The notes: generated by a model from the letters alone, not told the origin. 64,000 bases of DNA from Chryseobacterium sp. CH25 (GCF_004119455.1 NZ_NRQT01000005.1:62001-126000); one strand, 5' to 3'; shown: positions 8,969 to 17,889, counted from the first letter of the stretch. Numbers and translations are program-made.

Positions 8969-9844
8969 TTATGTGTTATACATTTGCGCCAATTCCTGCT
9001 GAAGGGCAGTGGGAGTTTCTTTCAGTTTAGATTTTACAAATTTGTTGAGAGCGGAAGGAGAATTGAAACCAAGATCAAATGCAATTTCCTTATGTGAAAG
9101 ATCAGAAAACATCAACTGTCGTTTAATCTCGATTAAAATTCGGTTATGTATGGCTTGAATGGCTGTTTCTCCACAATGTTTTTTTGTAATTGAATTTAAT
9201 TTTTTCGTGGTAATAGCCAGTTCGTCAGCATAATATTGAACCGTTCTGTATTGTTTATAATGCTCATTCAGTAATTTTTTAAAACGAACATAAATAGGTT
9301 TGTCTGCAGTTTCTTTATGTAAAATAGGATGTAACCCATGAACAGATTCAATTAAACCTAACAGAAATATTTTGATCTGAAACCTTGCCTGCTCCTTTTT
9401 AATAAGACTTGGCTGCTGATAAATCCCCTGAATAATGGAGATTAAATATAAACTCTGTTGAAAATCTTCTGAAGATAAAACTGTACAGTGAAGTTGTGTG
9501 GAAAGATTTACATTATAAGTACTCAACTCATTTTTCAGAATATCCGAACAAAACAGGATTTCTTCAAAAAGAATAATTTTTCCTTTCAGATCATCACTGG
9601 TATCAGAAATAAAATGAACCTGATCTGGAAATACCACAGATATTTTTCCAGGCTTTAAAAAATGAATCTTATCTTCAATATGCAGCTGCAACGTTCCCTC
9701 TTCGATAACAATAATAAAAAAATGATCCTTTTTATGGGGTTTCCCATACTCTTTCAAATAGTCATTGGTTAAATCAAAAACCCGAAAAGAAAGATTCTTA
9801 TCCTCTTCTTTCTGAATATTCTTTTTAATCTCTAGCGTCCTCAT
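8969..9844 (-). CDS. AraC-family transcriptional regulator
   Basis: A 291-residue protein. The N-terminal half (about 20-150) is a cupin-like ligand-binding domain, with EEGTLQLHIEDKIHFLKPGKISVVFPDQVHF. The C-terminal 100 residues form the AraC double helix-turn-helix, with YYADELAITTKKLNSITKKH and then SHKEIAFDLGFNSPSALNKFVK. It probably regulates the adjacent iron alcohol dehydrogenase, 67 bases downstream on the same strand. The inducer is unknown. Confidence 0.85.
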   Translation of the reverse strand: MRTLEIKKNIQKEEDKNLSFRVFDLTNDYLKEYGKPHKKDHFFIIVIEEGTLQLHIEDKIHFLKPGKISVVFPDQVHFISDTSDDLKGKIILFEEILFCSDILKNELSTYNVNLSTQLHCTVLSSEDFQQSLYLISIIQGIYQQPSLIKKEQARFQIKIFLLGLIESVHGLHPILHKETADKPIYVRFKKLLNEHYKQYRTVQYYADELAITTKKLNSITKKHCGETAIQAIHNRILIEIKRQLMFSDLSHKEIAFDLGFNSPSALNKFVKSKLKETPTALQQELAQMYNT

Positions 9845-10203
9845 ATATACATTTCTTTATATTCAAAAATCACTGTTATTTCTTTTTAGTAAGAAGCAGA
9901 AGACAAAATTAATTTAAATCTAAATAATATGACCACTAATGCACGAATAAAAAGAATTCGTGCATTAGTGGCTAATTACTTTATAACTTTTTATTTTTCA
10001 AATTGAATCAATATTTTTTACTATCAGAAGTAAATATTTCTAAACGCTTTTAATTTTCATTATCCGATAACAAACGACTACAAACGAATTTAAATAGTTT
10101 ATAACCGACTGGCCTTTGGGGATATCGCAAACTTTGCAACAGAGATTTGAGAAAACAGTGAACGTCTCTTATCTGAAATATTAATCATTAAAATCTAAAA
10201 GTT
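9845..10203. other. Intergenic region upstream of ssb
   Basis: This region separates the divergent AraC gene and ssb. It holds a perfect 16-bp inverted repeat (9933-9971). I saw no open frame or recognisable RNA, and could not place a convincing TAnnTTTG promoter for ssb. Confidence 0.5.
9933..9971. repeat. Perfect 16-bp inverted repeat, flavobacterial intergenic type
   Basis: CCACTAATGCACGAAT at 9933-9948 and its exact complement at 9956-9971 flank a 7-base AAAAAGA loop. The arms resemble the short intergenic repeat of flavobacteria with words like GTGCATTAGTGG. No T run follows, so it is not a classic terminator. Confidence 0.7.
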
Positions 10204-10536
10204 ATGTCACTAAGAAACAAAGTAACATTAATTGGTTACACAGGTAAAGAAGTTGAAATGGTAAACTTCGAAAACGGAAATGTAAAAGCAAGTGTATCTT
10301 TAGCTACTAGCGATCATTATACAAACGCTAAGGGTGAAAAGGTAGAAGAGACGCAATGGCACAATCTGATTGCTTTCGGGAAAGTTGCAGAAATTATGGA
10401 AAAGTATGTCCCTAAAGGAAAAGAAATTGCAATTGAAGGTAAGCTTACATACAGATCTTATGATGATAAGGATGGTGTAAAGCGTTACATTACGGAAATT
10501 AGAGTAGATGAGATCCTGTTGCTGGGAGGTAAATAA
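10204..10536 (+). CDS. ssb: Single-stranded DNA-binding protein, short form
   Basis: A 110-residue OB-fold SSB. It starts MSLRNKVTLIGYTGKEVE and contains W-H-N-L-I-A-F-G-K-V-A-E (about 53-64) and GKEIAIEGKLTYRSYDD (about 72-88). It binds ssDNA during replication and repair. It stops right after the OB domain (LLLGGK) and lacks the glycine-rich linker and acidic DDxIPF tip that recruits partner proteins. It may therefore be an accessory SSB rather than the main one. The HRDC gene follows after 14 bases. Confidence 0.9.
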   Translation: MSLRNKVTLIGYTGKEVEMVNFENGNVKASVSLATSDHYTNAKGEKVEETQWHNLIAFGKVAEIMEKYVPKGKEIAIEGKLTYRSYDDKDGVKRYITEIRVDEILLLGGK

Positions 10537-10550
10537 ATCTAAAAACCCAA

Positions 10551-11006
10551 ATGATGAAAGTAAAAGTTTTTAAGATCAGACTTCCTGAAGAGCTTCTCTA
10601 CAAAGATCAGAAAATGCTTGACGATTTTCTGGAAAGAAACGAGATTATAAAAGTGGAAACCGCTTTTGTAAATGATGAATGTTATTGGTCTGTAATCCTG
10701 TATTTCGAGGAATCAAAATTGATGAAAAATACAGTAAAAGAGCCAAAGGTTGTTAAATACTCAGCAGAAAATGATTTCCTGAATTCCGATGAAGAACAAA
10801 TTCTCAATGCCCTGAAACTTTGGAGATCGGAGAAAGCAAGAGAACAAAATCTGCCTACTTACTTCATAGCAAGCAATAAAGAGCTGATGTCTGTAGCCAA
10901 GTATAAACCTGCCAGAAAAGAAGAACTGCTGGAGATTAAAGGATTCGGAAAACATAAGATTGAAAATTATGGTGAAGAAATATTGGAAATCCTTGAAAGT
11001 GTCTGA
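10551..11006 (+). CDS. HRDC domain protein
   Basis: A 151-residue protein with an HRDC-like helical domain at about 80-150 (L-K-x-W-R-x-x-x-A, Y-F-I-A-S-N-K-E-L, then LLEIKGFGKHKIENYGEEIL). HRDC domains bind nucleic acid in RecQ helicases and RNase D; here no helicase or nuclease is attached. The N-terminal 75 residues look like a small alpha/beta domain. The gene follows ssb closely, so a joint role in DNA or RNA handling is plausible but inferred. A terminator follows at 11038. Confidence 0.8.
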   Translation: MMKVKVFKIRLPEELLYKDQKMLDDFLERNEIIKVETAFVNDECYWSVILYFEESKLMKNTVKEPKVVKYSAENDFLNSDEEQILNALKLWRSEKAREQNLPTYFIASNKELMSVAKYKPARKEELLEIKGFGKHKIENYGEEILEILESV

Positions 11007-11037
11007 TTTTTCGGAATAAATGATCCTATTAACTCTG

Positions 11038-11070
11038 AAAGCTGAGGAAGATTGCTTCTTCAGCTTTTTT
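11038..11070 (+). terminator. Rho-independent terminator after the ssb-HRDC unit
   Basis: A 13-bp stem (AAAGCTGAGGAAG with CTTCTTCAGCTTT, one G-T wobble) with a 4-base loop runs into a run of T. Confidence 0.8.
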
Positions 11071-11097
11071 ATGCTGTGTAAAGTCCCTGCAATTCCG

Positions 11098-11105
11098 TAC
11101 TTTTG
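11098..11105 (+). promoter_or_regulatory. Candidate -7 element of the hisS promoter
   Basis: TACTTTTG matches the Bacteroidetes TAnnTTTG element, 25 bases before the hisS ATG. The -33 region is weak (CTG about 21 bases upstream). Confidence 0.45.
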
Positions 11106-11130
11106 TACTTATCAAAATGACATACAATAA

Positions 11131-12497
11131 ATGAAGCCAAGTTTAGCAAAAGGAACGAGAGATTTTACGGCACAGGAAGTTTCCAGAAGAAAATATATCA
11201 TCAATATTCTACAGAATAATTTTGAGTTATTCGGATTTCAGCCATTGGAAACCCCAAGCTTTGAAAATCTTTCTACTTTAACAGGAAAGTACGGAGAAGA
11301 AGGAGATCGTTTGATTTTTAAAATCCTGAATTCAAGTATTAATGAAGCAAAGGACGATAAAAAACATCAAATGCTTAATGACTTTCAGAGAGCGTTGGAG
11401 AAACCTTTTAGCTCAGAAAATCTGACAGATAAAGCTCTTCGTTATGACCTTACTGTACCTTTTGCAAGATTTGTAGCGATGAATCATGGGAAATTAACAT
11501 TTCCGTTCAAACGTTTCCAGATTCAGCCGGTATGGAGAGCAGACAGACCTCAAAAAGGAAGATATAGAGAATTTTATCAGTGTGATGCAGACGTAGTAGG
11601 AAGTGAAAGCTTACTGCAGGAAGTGGATTTAGTTCAATTGTATTTGAAATCATTCGCAGATCTGAAAGTTCCTGTTACCATTCACATGAACAACAGAAAG
11701 ATCCTTTCCGGATTAGCTGAATATGCTGGAATTACAGACAAATTGATCGACTTTACAGTAGCATTAGATAAGTTAGATAAAATTGGAAAAGAAGGAGTTG
11801 TTAAAGAATTACTGGAAAGAGAAATCTCTCAGGAATCTATTGATAAACTAGACTTCTTATTCAGCCAGTCTGATGATGCTCTGGAGAATCTTCTTCAGTT
11901 GAAAGAAAAATTCGCAGGCAACGAGATCGGATTGAAAGGAGTAGAAGAGTTAGAATTTGTTCTTACTCAGTCTATGAACCTTGGTGTTGATATGCAGAAT
12001 CTGGTGTTCAATATTACCTTAGCAAGAGGTCTTGATTATTATACCGGAGCAATCTTTGAAGTGAAAGCAGATGAGGTGGCTATGGGCTCCATTGGTGGTG
12101 GTGGTAGATATGATAACCTTACAGAAGTGTTTGGGGTTAAAAATATCCCGGGAATTGGTATTTCATTCGGATTAGACAGAATTTATCTGGTGATGGAAGA
12201 ATTGAATCTTTCCCTGAAGAAGCTTCTTCTAAAATAGAATATCTGTTTGCCAATTTCGGAGGTGAAGAGACTACGGAGGCTTTAAAACTGATTATGCAGT
12301 TAAGAGCAAAAGGTATTTCATCAGAACTATACCCTGAGAATGCAAAAATTAATAAGCAATTTACTTACGCAGAGAAAAAAGGAATTAAAAACCTTGTTTT
12401 CTTAGGAGAAGAAGAAATTAAAAACGGTACAGTAACCTTCAAAGATCTTGAAGCCGGAGAACAGAAGACTGTTTCTTTGGAGGAGTTCTTAGGATAG
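11131..12497 (+). pseudogene. hisS: Histidyl-tRNA synthetase, split by a one-base frameshift
   Basis: A class II aminoacyl-tRNA synthetase that charges tRNA-His. Visible parts are [13 protein letters not shown], motif 2 ([20 protein letters not shown]), the histidine-binding [14 protein letters not shown] and motif 3 ([12 protein letters not shown]). The first frame runs to 12237 and ends in [10 protein letters not shown]. From about 12210 the other frame reads [20 protein letters not shown] and continues into the anticodon-binding domain, to a stop at 12497. One extra T in the CTTTCCC at about 12207-12213 restores NLFPEEAS and a 455-residue enzyme of normal length. The gene is essential, so the break is almost surely a sequencing error. 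Confidence 0.93.
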
Positions 12498-12516
12498 AAT
12501 ACTATTTAAATATAAA

Positions 12517-12549
12517 AAACGGCTCAGGATTTTAAATCCTGAGCCGTTT
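12517..12549. terminator. Bidirectional terminator
   Basis: A perfect 14-bp stem (AAACGGCTCAGGAT and its complement) with a 5-base loop and flanking A/T runs lies between convergent hisS and the amidinotransferase-like gene. Confidence 0.9.
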
Positions 12550-12568
12550 CTATTTAAAGCGATTTCTT

Positions 12569-13543
12569 TTAATATCTTGAAAGAGGCTGCGTACTGCATC
12601 GGAAAGATCCTCCAAAGCTTCTGCTGATAGAAAAATCGATATATTCTACTTTAATACCGTGTTGTTCTATTTGTTTACCAATATGTTGAAACGCAGGATC
12701 TGTAATATAAACTTCCTGAGAAACAGGAAGCCCGTTTGTAGCAAGATTCATGGCTTCATGGAGACTGACATGAATTTTTTTCCAATTCATTAATGCTACA
12801 GGAATACCTTCTAAAAAAGCTTCTTCACAAATAACCATTAAACCATTTTTTATTAACCCAAGAGCGCAGTCTAAGTGTAAAATATCAGGATGAAGTTTCA
12901 CTTCTTCCACAGTATAGCCTTGTGGTGTTAAAAGTTTTCTTAACCATTGAATTCCAAGACTATTAGAAGCTAAACCCGAATTTCCTACGAAAATTTGTTT
13001 CCCCAGAATCAAAACATCTCCACCTTCCAAAAAAGGACCCTTTCCCAAAGTTTTATCTTCAGGATCTGCCACCTCAGGTTGTGGAACGGCTATATAAGAA
13101 CAATCTTGCGGATATACTTCCTGAAGAAATAAATCGCGTACCGGGAGGATCTCATTTCTTCGATGCAGAAATCTGAGCGAAGATTCAATAACGAAGCTTC
13201 CAACTGTAAAAAAGGGATCTCGTACAAAAAAGTTGGAATATCCTGCTGTTCCTACTGTTTCTTTTTCTGCAAAGGTAAGTTTACGGGGACGAAGTACCTC
13301 CACACCATATTTTTCCAGAGTTTCCTGTAAGTTTGCTCTTTCCTGTTCCCATTGTTTTTGAAGTTCCGGAAATGCGTCAGCATGATCTTTTCCTCTGTTT
13401 TCAAAGTTTTCCTGTACTACTTCTTTAGTCAGAAATCTAAGGTCTTCCGGACGGGGTTCTTTGGGGTAACCAAATTCAGATTGTGCCAATACAACCTTTT
13501 TTAATGGATCAAATTCATTTTCAACAAAAATCATAGCATTCAT
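12569..13543 (-). CDS. Arginine deiminase/amidinotransferase-family protein
   Basis: A 324-residue guanidino-group-modifying enzyme. The catalytic pattern of the superfamily is complete: F-L-E-G-G-D (E173, D176), H-L-D (H223) and the nucleophile in S-F-R-C-S-T-Q-P (C316); V-R-D-P at 107-110 is a further substrate-contact candidate. Members hydrolyse arginine or similar guanidines, or transfer the amidino group. It lacks the helical insert of classical ArcA arginine deiminase, so the exact substrate is open. The cyanophycin genes 5 kb away release arginine dipeptides, a suggestive but unproven link. Confidence 0.85.
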   Translation of the reverse strand: MNAMIFVENEFDPLKKVVLAQSEFGYPKEPRPEDLRFLTKEVVQENFENRGKDHADAFPELQKQWEQERANLQETLEKYGVEVLRPRKLTFAEKETVGTAGYSNFFVRDPFFTVGSFVIESSLRFLHRRNEILPVRDLFLQEVYPQDCSYIAVPQPEVADPEDKTLGKGPFLEGGDVLILGKQIFVGNSGLASNSLGIQWLRKLLTPQGYTVEEVKLHPDILHLDCALGLIKNGLMVICEEAFLEGIPVALMNWKKIHVSLHEAMNLATNGLPVSQEVYITDPAFQHIGKQIEQHGIKVEYIDFSISRSFGGSFRCSTQPLSRY

Positions 13544-13739
13544 TTTTCAATCAGAATAGAAGTAAATTACCTGTTAAGATAGGTTAATTTTAAGAACAGT
13601 GGAAAAAAATACCTGAAAAACGGGAAGTTTTAAATATTTTTGAGGGTAAATATAGAATCAGAATTTGTAATTTGGGCTGCCAGAACAAAAAACAGGCTAA
13701 AACTGTTTGAGCCTATATCATTTAAAAATTAAAAACCAG

Positions 13740-14603
13740 ATGAATACTATTTGCGCATTATGCGGAACTCCGCTAACGTCTACCGATATGCTTGTTGAGA
13801 AAAATAAACTTGCAGATGGCGGTTACTTGTGTGCTGAATGTTTTAATAAAGCAATAACAATCAATAGAGATCTTATCAATAATCTACATCAGTTCTATTT
13901 TGCTGAAATAACAGGAATGTTCCTTAAAAGTAAAATTGATGCAAGCCAAAATCCGGGAAGTTCATCCTATTCGGGAACAGGAAATTATGAATATGATGCT
14001 CCTACCAGATTGGATGAAATAAAGGATCAGATCGTAACTCTTAAAGCCAGGTTAAGTGTTTTAGCCAATGAAGAAGTAAATGAACTGGATAAAGTTCTGG
14101 ATCAGAATGAAAGATTAATTGCTATTGCAGAATGTATCAATCTTCATAATAAAAGGGAAGGAATTATTTTCTCAACCCAGTGGAGAGTGATTTTCATGGA
14201 TAAAAAATTCCTGGGCGGTGTGGTAAAAAATGAATATGCCCATAAAGATATTACTTCTCTGGATCAGGTTGAAAATCTTTTGTATTCCGTATTAAGGGTT
14301 AATACAAGAGGAGGAACTGTTGAGTTTAAACTGCATAATAAAGGGGATGGAAGAACATTCTGTGATACTGTAAATGCAGAGCTCAGAGGAACTGGGAGAT
14401 CAACCTATCAGCAGCCGGTGCAGCCACAGTCGTTCTTTCAAAATGTTCAGACTCCGGCTCCTCAAAGTGTATCCAATACCTCAAAAGATTCCTCAGAAGA
14501 TATTTTCGAGCAGCTGGAAAAGCTTGGGAAATTAAGACAAATGGGTATATTGAGTGAAGAAGAATTTGCAGAACAGAAGAAAAAACTGCTTGATAAATTA
14601 TAA
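13740..14603 (+). CDS. Zinc-ribbon, PH-like and SHOCT domain protein 1
   Basis: A 287-residue protein. It begins with a DUF4428-like zinc ribbon (C-A-L-C-G and C-A-E-C about 25 residues later). A PH-like domain covers about 90-215 (IAIAECINLHNKREGIIFSTQWRVIFMDKKFLGGVV). A low-complexity linker follows, and a C-terminal SHOCT helix pair, LEKLGKLRQMGILSEEEFAEQKKKLLDKL. The open frame extends to a TTG at 13707, but the ATG at 13740 matches the start of the neighbouring paralogue. It is the first of three paralogues in a row. SHOCT domains often mediate oligomerisation; the precise role is unknown. Confidence 0.8.
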   Translation: MNTICALCGTPLTSTDMLVEKNKLADGGYLCAECFNKAITINRDLINNLHQFYFAEITGMFLKSKIDASQNPGSSSYSGTGNYEYDAPTRLDEIKDQIVTLKARLSVLANEEVNELDKVLDQNERLIAIAECINLHNKREGIIFSTQWRVIFMDKKFLGGVVKNEYAHKDITSLDQVENLLYSVLRVNTRGGTVEFKLHNKGDGRTFCDTVNAELRGTGRSTYQQPVQPQSFFQNVQTPAPQSVSNTSKDSSEDIFEQLEKLGKLRQMGILSEEEFAEQKKKLLDKL

Positions 14604-14614
14604 AAAATAAAAAA

Positions 14615-15469
14615 ATGAGTAATATTTGTTCATTGTGTACTACAGAATTAACGTCTATGGATAAGCTTTTGGGTGAAAATAAGCTTTCAGACGGCGGTGT
14701 ATTATGCAATAAATGTTTAGATAAAATAAGCTATATCAATCAGGAAGTTCTGTATAATCTCAATCAGTTCAGCATTAATGATATTCACCAGATCGTTCAG
14801 AATCAAAATATGGAACCCAGCTCCTCAGCGGAAAGCCTTCCTATGGCTATAGCTGAAGAAGAACCGCAAAATATCTCGAAAGAAGAATATAAAAGGAGAA
14901 AGCTGAAAATAAAAGCAGAACTTGAAAATCTAAAAGCCAGTCTTTCTGTATTTACAAAAGGAGAAGTTAAAGAACTGCCTTCTCTTATTTCCGAGGATGA
15001 GAAGATGCTTGGTATTACAGACGCTCAGTTTGTCAATACATTGGCAGCAGGAATACTGGTGGCAACTTCAAAAAGAATGATCTCTGTTTCAAAGGCAATG
15101 TTTGGAGCAGCCAAAATTAATGATTATCCCAATGAAACAATTAAGTCTGTAAGCTTTGTAACAGATCCTAGATCTCCAATCATTAAGTTACATCTTGAGG
15201 AAAGAGTGGTAGAATTTGAATGTTTTATGGATAAAGAAGATGCTGAAAAGTTCTATGATATTATAAGACCTATTTATAACAGTCCGGTACAACAACATCA
15301 ACAGATCACCAATTCTCCTGATACCAATACAAATAAAGCTGTAAACACTGCAAACTCCCTTGAAATTCTTGAACAGTTAGAAAAACTTGGGAAATTGAGA
15401 GAAAATGGCATCCTGACAGATACTGAGTTTACAGAGCAAAAAAAGAAATTATTGGAACAATTAAAATAA
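14615..15469 (+). CDS. Zinc-ribbon, PH-like and SHOCT domain protein 2
   Basis: A 284-residue paralogue of the preceding gene, 11 bases downstream. It has the same order: Cys-rich start (C-S-L-C, then C-N-K-C), a predicted helical segment at about 85-115, a PH-like domain (about 120-225, with ILVATSKRMISVSKAMFG), a Gln/Asn/Thr-rich linker, and a SHOCT helix pair LEKLGKLRENGILTDTEFTEQ. Retention of the full architecture next to its paralogue suggests the proteins work together, perhaps as a hetero-oligomer. Confidence 0.8.
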   Translation: MSNICSLCTTELTSMDKLLGENKLSDGGVLCNKCLDKISYINQEVLYNLNQFSINDIHQIVQNQNMEPSSSAESLPMAIAEEEPQNISKEEYKRRKLKIKAELENLKASLSVFTKGEVKELPSLISEDEKMLGITDAQFVNTLAAGILVATSKRMISVSKAMFGAAKINDYPNETIKSVSFVTDPRSPIIKLHLEERVVEFECFMDKEDAEKFYDIIRPIYNSPVQQHQQITNSPDTNTNKAVNTANSLEILEQLEKLGKLRENGILTDTEFTEQKKKLLEQLK

Positions 15470-15487
15470 AACTTTTAACAGCTAACC

Positions 15488-16123
15488 ATGAAAGATAAAA
15501 CGGAAATCGTAAAAAACTGGCTTAAAGGATGGTGCTTATCAAGAGAAGTATCCTTTCCTGTTCAATATAAGTCCGGGTTTCATGTATTTGTAGGAGATGA
15601 AACACAAAAAGAACGTTTTGTATTTCCAGAACTTAATGAAGACTTTTTTCAACTTACCGAATCCATTAATGAACCTTGGGTTCATCTGAAGGTAAGCACT
15701 TCTCCTGATCAGTTTATAGAAAACATTCCTGAAAAATGGCAACTACAGGCACAAGGATATCTGATGACTTGTTTTCATCCCATGATTTTTCCGAAAATCA
15801 GTCTGGCAGAGGGTTATCATTTGGAATTTTCAGAATACAATACAACTTTTGTGGTAAGAATTGTAGCCGGAAATGGTGAACAGGCTTCCATTGGGCGTGT
15901 TTCTTTGATAGATGATGTGGCCGTTTATGATAGAATAATTACAGAAATAAACCATCAGAGGAAAGGATTAGCATCTTTTTTATTGAAAGAATTGGAAAAA
16001 ATCGCTTTATCAAAAGGGTTTTCTAATAATCTTTTGGTCGCTACAGAAGAAGGAAAGCTATTGTATGAAAATTTAGGCTGGAAAGTGTATGCTTTGCATT
16101 CCTCTATTGTGATTCCAGCTTAA
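15488..16123 (+). CDS. GNAT-family acetyltransferase
   Basis: A 211-residue protein. The C-terminal 90 residues form a GNAT fold, with the acetyl-CoA motif A seen as NHQRKGLASFLLKELEKIA (about 157-175) and the L-Y-E-N-L-G-W ending typical of the family. The N-terminal 110 residues are unassigned. It lies 18 bases after PH/SHOCT protein 2 and is followed by another family member, so it is probably co-transcribed. The substrate is unknown. Confidence 0.8.
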   Translation: MKDKTEIVKNWLKGWCLSREVSFPVQYKSGFHVFVGDETQKERFVFPELNEDFFQLTESINEPWVHLKVSTSPDQFIENIPEKWQLQAQGYLMTCFHPMIFPKISLAEGYHLEFSEYNTTFVVRIVAGNGEQASIGRVSLIDDVAVYDRIITEINHQRKGLASFLLKELEKIALSKGFSNNLLVATEEGKLLYENLGWKVYALHSSIVIPA

Positions 16124-16181
16124 GGCGAATACTTTTATTGAATTGAAAAGGAATAGTAATTTAAACTCATAAACGATAACA

Positions 16182-16712
16182 ATGGGATCAAGACTTGACG
16201 AAATAAAAGAAGAACTCGATAAACTGGATATCAATCCAACCATTTTTGCCAGAAAAGAGATTCGTGCTCTGCCGGATATTCTTTCAGTGGATGAAAGAAT
16301 TGTTTACCTCGTTGAAGGCAGAAATAAAACAACACAGCATCACATCATTTTAGTAGCCACAGACAGAAGATTAATCTTTGTAGATAAAGAATTTATGTAT
16401 GGACTAACTGTGGAGGATTATTCCTATACCAAAATAAGCTCAATACAATACGAAACAGCAATGATGTTGGCTTCTATAGATATCCAGGTTTCTGATGATC
16501 TGGTTGAGATTGGTGGAGTAGGAAAATACGAAGCTAAACTCTTTTGCGAAAAAGTAAGAGATTTTATGTCCCGTCCTGAAGGGTATGTTCAGTATAAATC
16601 TGAACCCAGTGCTCTGGATCAGCTGGAACAGCTGGGAAGATTAAAAGAAAGCGGAATTTTGAGTGAAGAAGAATTTAATGATCAGAAGAAAAAAATTATA
16701 GACAGATTATGA
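16182..16712 (+). CDS. PH-like and SHOCT domain protein 3 (no zinc ribbon)
   Basis: A 176-residue third paralogue that lacks the N-terminal zinc ribbon. It contains the LDKLDINPTIFARKEIRALPDILSVDE helix segment, the PH-like domain (about 40-130, with HHIILVATDRRLIFVDKEFMYGL) and the terminal SHOCT pair LEQLGRLKESGILSEEEFNDQ. It overlaps the next gene by 4 bases (ATGA), a sign of translational coupling to a membrane protein. Confidence 0.8.
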   Translation: MGSRLDEIKEELDKLDINPTIFARKEIRALPDILSVDERIVYLVEGRNKTTQHHIILVATDRRLIFVDKEFMYGLTVEDYSYTKISSIQYETAMMLASIDIQVSDDLVEIGGVGKYEAKLFCEKVRDFMSRPEGYVQYKSEPSALDQLEQLGRLKESGILSEEEFNDQKKKIIDRL

Positions 16713-17446
16713 TAAAAGAAGTTGTTTTTAGAGCATTAAACTGGAGGTGGTATTTTACCTCTTTAATTACATTATTTATAGGGATTCTCTGTTGGTTAAT
16801 GATTCTTATTTTACCCATTGGAAAATTTACATGGAACTTTTTCTCAGTTACACCATTTCTGGTTGCGGGAGCAAGTTTTATATTAGGAATTTCAAGGCTG
16901 TTTAAAAAAGATGAATTTAAAAATGGTCTTTGGCAATGCCTTTTAAGCTTTATTATGTTTACCATAATTGGTGTATTATTCGCTTTTTACCCGCCTAAAA
17001 GCCCTTATAAGCCTTATAATAATGATATTAAGAATCCAAAGAATGCAAAATTTTCAATGCCTTTGAAGCAGTTTGTAGATGAGAAAGAGCTCGTAGAGGT
17101 TACCCAGACTGATGTTCTTATCTATGATTACTTGCAGCCGGGATCTTATAAATATGATGTTTTCCTGAATAAAATAGAAAAAGGGAAGGTTTATTTAAAA
17201 GTATATGATTTTAATACCAACAGGATTCTTTCTGAAAAAGAGATTAAAAAAGAATCGATGAGAAAGGTCTTCAATCCTAGTGATGAGTTGAAAGAATTTT
17301 CAAGTGGTAATGATGGTTTTACGATAACAGAAGGAGACTGGGGAGATTATTATGGAAGTAAGATTGAAGTTTGGTTTCAACCGGATAATCCCAATGAACC
17401 TGAAAGGAAATTAATAGAGAAAAATTATATTATTCAGGGAAATTAA
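16709..17446 (+). CDS. Membrane protein of unknown function, coupled to PH/SHOCT protein 3
   Basis: A 245-residue protein with about three membrane helices in the first 90 residues (about 15-37, 45-60, 70-90), then a soluble, beta-rich tail (about 100-245). No family is recognised. The ATGA overlap with the preceding gene suggests a functional pair: a soluble PH/SHOCT protein and its membrane partner. Confidence 0.7.
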   Translation: MIKEVVFRALNWRWYFTSLITLFIGILCWLMILILPIGKFTWNFFSVTPFLVAGASFILGISRLFKKDEFKNGLWQCLLSFIMFTIIGVLFAFYPPKSPYKPYNNDIKNPKNAKFSMPLKQFVDEKELVEVTQTDVLIYDYLQPGSYKYDVFLNKIEKGKVYLKVYDFNTNRILSEKEIKKESMRKVFNPSDELKEFSSGNDGFTITEGDWGDYYGSKIEVWFQPDNPNEPERKLIEKNYIIQGN

Positions 17447-17481
17447 AGTAGAGCTGTATTTTAATTCAGATTTTATAAAAC

Positions 17482-17515
17482 AAAAAGTCATCGCAAACTA
17501 CTACGATGACTTTTT
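17482..17515. terminator. Bidirectional terminator
   Basis: A 12-bp stem (AAAAAGTCATCG and its complement) with a 10-base loop and flanking A and T runs lies between convergent genes. Confidence 0.85.
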
Positions 17516-17551
17516 CTATATATGAATGTTAAAAAAACTACTTTCTGTTTT

Positions 17552-17788
17552 TTAGTTTAAAGAGTCTTCAGCTTTTGTTTTTGCCTCTTCTACTTTACTT
17601 TGAACCTGGGAAGCAACATCGTTGGCTTTAGTCTTAAGGTCATTTCCCCATTTGTTAAGATTATCCTTTGCTGTATTCAGCTTATCCTTTACCGCTTGTT
17701 GATCTTCTGGACTTGAATTCTTATATTTCCAATAAGCCAAAGCACCTAACCCTAGTAAAGCTAATAAGCCTTTTGTTTTGTTTCCCAT
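17552..17788 (-). CDS. YtxH-like small protein
   Basis: A 78-residue protein with an N-terminal hydrophobic helix (GLLALLGLGALAYW, about 8-21) and a Lys/Asp-rich amphipathic helix over the rest (VKDKLNTAKDNLNKWGNDLK). This is the layout of YtxH/LEA-like stress proteins, which are membrane-anchored or periplasm-associated. The family function is poorly defined. It lies 101 bases beyond the isoaspartyl peptidase gene on the same strand. Confidence 0.7.
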   Translation of the reverse strand: MGNKTKGLLALLGLGALAYWKYKNSSPEDQQAVKDKLNTAKDNLNKWGNDLKTKANDVASQVQSKVEEAKTKAEDSLN

Positions 17789-17889
17789 GATTTCTATTTT
17801 TTAAAAGATATTAATATTAAAATTTGTTATTAATACATATGTAAAATACGTGCCAAAAAATTAGGCAGAATTATAAAATAATGTTAAAA

